The notes beneath the pieces are model-generated. The model did no database searches, was not told the DNA's origin, and was given only the letters and a program-made list of their open reading frames with translations. Below, piece after piece: positions 57,703-64,000 of a stretch of DNA of 64,000 nucleotides. Position numbers and translations under genes: made by a program. The DNA is from Cruorifilaria tuberocauda. Lineage: Eukaryota > Nematoda > Chromadorea > Rhabditida > Onchocercidae. Every line of letters begins with the position of its first letter. The first letter of the stretch is position 1. The stretch spans positions 1 to 64,000 of the forward strand of contig JABVXU010000045.1 in assembly GCA_013365365.1 (NCBI GenBank), given 5' to 3'.

Positions 57703-59403
57703 CTACTGTGGCGTTGATGACGGCAGGTTGCCCCATTGCGGCGACATTGTTGACGGAGCAAATTGATTGTATGCTGCAAAAATATTGAAATAAGTTCAAA
57801 TTTTCATCATTTGTTATACATAGAAATCTTATGTATTAGTGGAAGACTTCTTTTAATAAAATATAGAGTTATAGCCCAAAAAAAGTCCTTCACCAAAGAC
57901 ACAAGATTTCGAATTCGAATGAGTCCTGAAATATAAAATTAATTTAATCTGATTTAATATTACATATCGAAAGTTTCCTTCGCAAACAGAACATTTAGCA
58001 GACTGCAGAACTCCTTACGACTTTCCTTATAAAAAACAAGGATTTAAATTTTGAAGTTACCATTCAAAGGGGGATTGAAGGCTCCAGGATACGTCCCTGG
58101 ATATGCCACTGGATATGGTGTTGTGTAATTTTGATTAAATTGAGGCTGAGGCATACAAGGTGTTTGCTGAGCTGGATATCCATATGATGCCTGAACTGAA
58201 ATTACATGAAAATTGAAATTTCTGTAATAAATTAATGCAGTTAAAAAAGTACTTCAGACGAATTTAAAAAATGAAGATATATGTCAGGAAAGGAACGATT
58301 TGTATGATCAATTTGCTACTTAAATTCTATATAAAAAATATCGTGATTTATATCGTATTTACTTCCTTACCAAAAGGTGTGAATGGTTGTTGTTGCTGTT
58401 GAGGATTACACAGCTGAGGTTGATAGCTGGGATTTTGAGATGGCATAGATACTTGTGTTGCTGCAAAATGTTCACATACAAATATTTCCATGCATATAGC
58501 TACTTATAAGTTCCGTTTATGTAAATAAAAATAGTTTAAGCGGACTAGTTTTTAAAAAAAATATTTAATTAAATTTAAAGTACTAATAATATGAACAGTA
58601 TACTCACCCAATCCCAACCAGTATTACCTTTAGGGTTGATGCGGCCAGATGACACTACTGTCTTAGTAAATGGTATTCTGCGAAGAAAGGTCACTGTTTC
58701 AAGTTACCAAAGAAGAATTAAGAGATCTTTTTGTATATATATATATATAACATTTTAAAGCACAAATGAAGATGGCAGCATGCTAAAAAAAGGTTGGAGT
58801 GGTACCTTGAAGACTGTTGACATAACGTGGAGGTGGGATTGGCGCTTCTACTTCAAATGGATTATTTGATGAAGTTTTTGGTGGTGGAGGTCGAGGGGGC
58901 GCACTATTATTTGAAGAACCTGAATTATTACACTATTATAATGAATTATTATAATAATAAAAAATTAGCGATAAAGTGAATATCATTTTTTACAGTCCTT
59001 TTGATGTATATATTTCATTCACACTAACCGGAAACAATATTTTGTTGTAACTGTTTCATTAGATCTTCCTTCTCGGTCTGCCGAGCAAAACAAAAATCAG
59101 AAACTTTTTGTTGCAACCGTAGTAGTAGTGGAGTCAAATCATTATAAAACTGAAAATAGAATTAACACATGATGCATAACGAAACATAGAAATGATGAGT
59201 AATGGTAGTGCACTACAACAAGTTTCAAATGTTCATTACAACATACCTTTGTTCCTTCCTCCAAATTCGACTTAATCTCTAAAAATTTATCATACCCATT
59301 TGCTAGTATTTTCAAAATCCGTTCACGCTCAACAGCACGTTTGCTGGATGCTTTTTCCGAACCAAATTTCTTATTCCATAACTGAAAATAGGATTAAATA
59401 CTC

Positions 59404-59453
<50 letters not shown>

Positions 59454-62400
59454 AAGCTAATTTAAACATTAAAAACAAGTTTAAAGAGAATAAATAGAGT
59501 AAAAACACGAAATGCTTGCTCTAACAGTCACCAGTTACTTCAGAAATTGACCACTTACTTCTATTTGTGCCAAACAATCCTCTTGTTTCTTGATAGTTTC
59601 ATTTACTTTGGCTTTTAATGGGCCATATACTTCTGCAATTTTGGCAGTAGAAATTTCTTCTTCATTTATAATTTGATTATCGGCTAATGCTTTCAGGAAA
59701 ATAGAGCTCATATCACAGCGAACATTCGTGAATTCCTTTTCTAGCTTCTCTCGTTCAATCTAAAAAACTATTTCAAGAGAAAAAGAAAAATATAACAAGT
59801 ATTACTTCCAATAATAGATCCCATTAAATGAAGAACTCTATTAATTTCTAGAAATCCTACTTTCTGACACAATTATATCTGATCAAAAAATAAATCAAGA
59901 CAGCAAAAAATTTACTAGGAAGAACAAGAAAAATAGAAAAAACGATTTTTCGCTTTGATAATTACATTCAATCAGAGTTAAGAAAGTAATTTTTTTACAT
60001 TAGGATATTACCTTAGCAGTTCTTTACATTAGGATATTACCTTAGCAGTTCTTTACATTAGGATATTACCTTGATTTCTTGTACAACATCCATTAAACTT
60101 CTGAGTTTCACCACAGCTTCTGAATTCTTGTTAGTATTTGAAGAATCAAGAGATGGTATTGCTGCTGTAAAATCCTACCAATACTTTTCGGAAAGTGTAG
60201 TCGTTACTGGATGTCTATATAAATCAGCAACAGACTCGAATTAATAATCGGTATGTTTTGATGCTACAACGCTTTTTAGTTCCAAAAAGAATAAAAAAAA
60301 AATATAAAGCACTTATTTTAATTCGGGTTCAGTTGCACTAAGCAATTTGATTCCTTCTCTATTTTCATCTAGTTTCTGCTTAACTGTTTCGTCCGCACTG
60401 GAAGCTGCATGAAGAATGCCACGATATTTACCACATTCTTGGTGAAGTGGAGCTGTAAGTTGGTCAGAAGCCATACGTGTCCACTTATCCTTGAACTGTG
60501 ATCGCAAACGATCGTCGTTTCCCTTCTCTTCATTTAGCAGTCGTAAAGTCTAGAAAATTTCCTTCAGACTTCGATATCAGAAGAAAAATTTTTTAAACAT
60601 AAAAGTGAATAAACGGTAAGAGATACTAAGCCTCATAATTTTATCCCTTAGAAAAATATGAGATACTATGAAAATTTGAAATTAAGAAAAACAATGTATA
60701 ACAGGAATCAGAGCAAATAAAAATGGATATTATGAAATTCCTATAAAAATTAAAAAAATTCACTTCATCCAAGATTTCTTCGTTTCTTTTATGAACATTT
60801 GGCAAGTCAGCAATAAGATTTATAAGAGCATCAATTCCACCCTGAGATTTAACTTTAGAAGATTTTTGTCGGATAGATTCTGGCAATTCTTCGTGATTCG
60901 TCACATCATCCAGGGCGGCGGGCAAATTTAGCGATGCCAATATCCTATAACGAATCAAATAACAACTCATTACTAATCACAGGCGGATGCAAATGCTAAT
61001 TCTTAGATAACTACAATCAATCTTTCATAAAACTATACGGAGTCTTTTTTATTCCTCCTCGCCTATGCATTCATATGGGTTAAAGATAAAGGGCCTCAAA
61101 AATAATTTACCCGTTCATTATTTGAGTATGTTCACGGAGACGCCCAGTTTCCACATTGATAACTTCCGACTTTCGAGCATCAAAAGATGCCGTAGCTTGA
61201 TGTACTTGAACCGGTACAAGGCTTGAGAACATATCTGCAATAATGAAAATTTTAGAACTAATCTCAAACAAATGATAAATGGAAAATGAAAAAGAAATAA
61301 TACAATTAAAAAAAATTTCTAAATTAGCAATTATTATTTCAGCCAGGAAAAACTGGCTGTAATATCAATTAATTCACATTTAAAATAAAAGGGAAATCAC
61401 AGATATAAATCACACCTTTAAATCGTGGTGTCATTGGAAATGTAACTGGTACAATTTTAGCAACAGCCGCCTTAGGTAAAGGTGGCAAACTTCGAAAATC
61501 AGCTATTTTCTCATGATACTAAAAATAAAACGGATAAAAATAGAGTTTTCTTCCGCCAAAACCTTCTTCTGGTTGAGATGAGAAATACTATAATACAAAT
61601 ATATAAACAAAATTACTAAATAGATCTATTACTGAAATGTTTGCTTCCTCAACGAAAAAGTAAATCATTCAATCTTGATACTACTAAAAGAACCTCCGAA
61701 TTTTAAAAAGCTAAGAAACTGTATAAAAATTACAATAAAGTCATTATCCTTTTTAGCTGATGCATACGCTTTTTCAATAGCTGCATTCTGCACATCAAAT
61801 GTTCCATGAGGCATATAACTCAGTGCCTGTTGCATCAGAGACTGTGATTCAATTAGCCGACTTAGTTGTTCACCTGAAAAATTTGAATACCCATATGAAT
61901 GAACAAAACTTTCTTGTGACTCGAATTAATAATCGGTATCGGAAGAATCTTAGAAGACTACAATAACATTAAAGGGATGCTCTGTGTAAACTGAAAAATA
62001 TAATTTCTAGATTTAAACTCCAATTTATCAAAGTCATTATTTTCCAAATACTATCACAAAATGCTGCATCATATTTTAGTAAAGAAATATATGCATGTTT
62101 CTCATCACTGTAGTAATACAAACCTATGTTCTTCGAATCTGCATTGTCCAATGATTTATGATATTGAGAGAGTGCTGAAAGTCCTAAAGCTTTACCTTTT
62201 ATAGTGTTTGTCCATTCCTATAAGGTAATATACACATAAAAATAAGTTTTGACATGAAAGTAAAAAAAATCACTTAAAAAAATGACAATATCATGACTGA
62301 AGAAAAAATCACACGGACAGCAACAGAGAAGTTATCAAATTACCATACAAGCCTAAATAAATTGCAAAATTTCAGTCGATATATGCAGACAATATTATGG

Positions 62401-64000
62401 ACGAGAGTAATAACCTTATCAAATAAACCTCTCACGGCATCTCTTTGCAGCTGCTTCTGAGATTCAAGATAATACTCCGCGCATTGTGCTGCTAATTTCA
62501 TCAATGCAAGTGGCTTCATTTTATCTAAAAACGGCCCAATTCCTTGAAAACAGAACTGCATTATAAAGAAACATTATTAGCCTCCTCCACTTAGTCAGTT
62601 TGCTCAATCTACGCACGAAAAATGCAAGAAACAAACCTTTTTCAGCTTTAATGTAGATCGCTTCTTGCGCTTGAGCTAGCATAATTATTGAAAGTACTGA
62701 TAATGTATCAGGCATAAGGTCCGAGGTTGGTTCCTGGAAAAGAATTGATATATTCGCAAATTCATAAAAATGTCAAACCTTTTCTTCTTCAATCATATTT
62801 CGAAAGTGAAAATATCAACTACTAAACCAACCGGTGAATCAGTGAATCAGCGAATCATTTGAATCATTATAGTCCACTAGACTATTGAATATAATTTAAA
62901 CTCATTCATTAGACAAGAAAATTAAGTAAAGTTTCAGTATTTCAATAACCTAAACATATAGCGGTAACATCACAACAAAAACATGCTATTGGAAAAAACA
63001 TCATGATCCAGTAGTAAACAGCACTTCAATTAGTGCATGAATTTTTATGATGTTTAGGTAAATAATGAATTATTTTCTTAAAACCTATATGCATTTTGTC
63101 AAGACCAAAAGGAATATACCAGAAAAAACAATATCCTATATTAAACGGCAATGGTGAATTCAATTTCAAACATTGTAGAAACTATCGAACTTGTTGCACA
63201 ATCCCTAGGATTGTATCTTTTAGATGTGCAAAAACGCCAGCTGACTGTTGAAAAAATTTCGCTGCTATTTTGAGTTCTTCATCAGTGCGCATTGATTGAG
63301 AAGCCGCAATTGCAGACATCAGAGCGCCACAATTGAATAATACAGCAGCTCTTTCAAATGCAGCATCACTTAGAGCTGAAAATTCCTCCTATCAAAAAAT
63401 AAAGTTATCAAGCGACGTATGCATCGATGCCCTAACACAGTTAAGGTCCATCTTATTTTAGCTACCTTTTAGTAACGGTAGTGGTTGAACCAAAAATTGA
63501 AAATTAAAAGTTACAGGTTTTTTCTTAATATTATATATTCCAGCAATATGGAAGTACAATAAAATAGTATGTACAATAAAACATACTCAACGAAGCTCGG
63601 CCGAAAAAAAGTGAGCCTTTATCGAAGGCATCCTTCCATTTAAAGTTAACGGGATTTTGAGTAGCAGTGATTGGTATTTTGTTTTCAATGGCCACTAGCT
63701 GATCATAATATCTGAAATGTTTATGCTGATGAAAATGATAAGAGTAATGTTAATTTAGCCTATAGTTAATTGATGGCTATCCGGATTTCCAATTCGTTAA
63801 TTCACATATTCTTCTAGATTTCATTCTTGATTTAGTTGGACTATAAAATAATCGATACATACCTAGTTAGGACATCCAAAGCACTCTGATGTTTATCCAA
63901 GGGTTGATTGCAAGCTTTGTTTCGCATCTTATTCAGCTCTTGCATAGCTTCCCTGATTTCTGAGCTTAATTCACTCGCTGACAGGTAAATATTCTCCACA
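57703..64000 (-). CDS. PDCD6IP: ALIX / PDCD6IP (BRO1-domain ESCRT adaptor), 5' end outside window
   Basis: ESCRT-associated adaptor for multivesicular-body sorting, membrane abscission and repair. Exons seen, 5' to 3': 64000-63863 (partial), 63711-63587, 63375-63191, 62733-62637, 62524-62415, 62217-62124, 61873-61734, 61518-61416, 61234-61111, 60944-60764, 60549-60316, 60164-60070, 59759-59559, 59381-59247, 59149-59029, 58919-58806, 58693-58628, 58460-58371, 58195-58061, 57773-57703. The first ones are the C-terminal part of BRO1 ([14 protein letters not shown] region). The V domain follows, with [24 protein letters not shown] and LEEGTKFYNDL, matching human ALIX closely. The tail holds PPRPPPPK, an NPF motif and Gln/Tyr/Pro-rich repeats (YPGTYPGAF), as in the ALIX proline-rich region. 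Oddity: after EPELK the frame meets TAA with no GT donor where homology demands an intron (see findings). Confidence 0.93.
59405..59451. repeat. poly(A) tract of 47 bases in an ALIX intron
   Basis: An uninterrupted A run on the plus strand, therefore poly(T) in the ALIX sense, ending about 23 nt before the acceptor of exon 59381-59247. Such a long homopolymer is prone to length error in assembly. Confidence 0.95.
59997..60073. repeat. 29-bp tandem repeat, about 2.6 copies
   Basis: The unit begins ACATTAGGATATTACCTTAG and recurs at 59997, 60026 and 60055. In the ALIX sense each copy contains an AAGGTAATATCC-like donor; the exon-proximal copy is the donor of exon 60164-60070. Confidence 0.92.

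Overview
The window reads as nuclear DNA of a nematode, most likely a filarial (onchocercid) worm. It is AT-rich throughout, genes are split into many short exons, introns end in the short nematode consensus (TTTCAG or similar), and the encoded proteins align with their metazoan homologues, several having nematode-style variants (a DLK-1 kinase with the SDGLSD C-terminal hexapeptide, an acetylcholinesterase with alternative 3' exons). The filarial placement is inference from composition and gene style, not from a diagnostic marker. Exon coordinates were read by eye from splice sites and reading frame. Most gene models close in frame with GT-AG introns; exceptions are listed as findings.

Layout: 1-13263 is AT-rich DNA without a convincing gene, apart from a (TG)n microsatellite, a more GC-rich island near 5.7 kb and a repeat-flanked segment with one 148-codon open frame near 12 kb. 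13264-18411 (+) is a complete acetylcholinesterase gene with two alternative last exons. 19601-29232 (+) holds three co-oriented genes tied to mitochondrial or tRNA function: mitochondrial prolyl-tRNA synthetase (PARS2 type), tRNA (guanine37-N1)-methyltransferase (TRM5/TRMT5) and an ATP-synthase subunit s / DMAC2L-like protein. 29233-34764 is intergenic, with a near-perfect palindrome and a compound microsatellite.

34765-43225 (+) is a full DLK-1/MAP3K12-13 kinase gene. It converges on a 32-exon minus-strand gene (55497 down to 44553) for a protein of about 1168 residues with a FLYWCH zinc finger, a C2H2-like motif and long charged tails; I cannot assign it to a named family beyond FLYWCH. 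55498-57702 is intergenic with ambiguous small open frames on both strands. 57703 to the right edge (minus) is the 3' two-thirds of ALIX/PDCD6IP (end of the BRO1 domain, V domain, proline/glutamine-rich tail); its 5' end lies outside the window.

The genes do not form one pathway. PARS2, TRM5 and the DMAC2L-like gene share strand and mitochondrial theme and could be co-expressed. Acetylcholinesterase (synaptic transmission), DLK-1 (axon and synapse signalling) and ALIX (ESCRT membrane traffic) are independent neuronal or cell-biological genes. No rRNA, tRNA, CRISPR array or intact transposon was seen.
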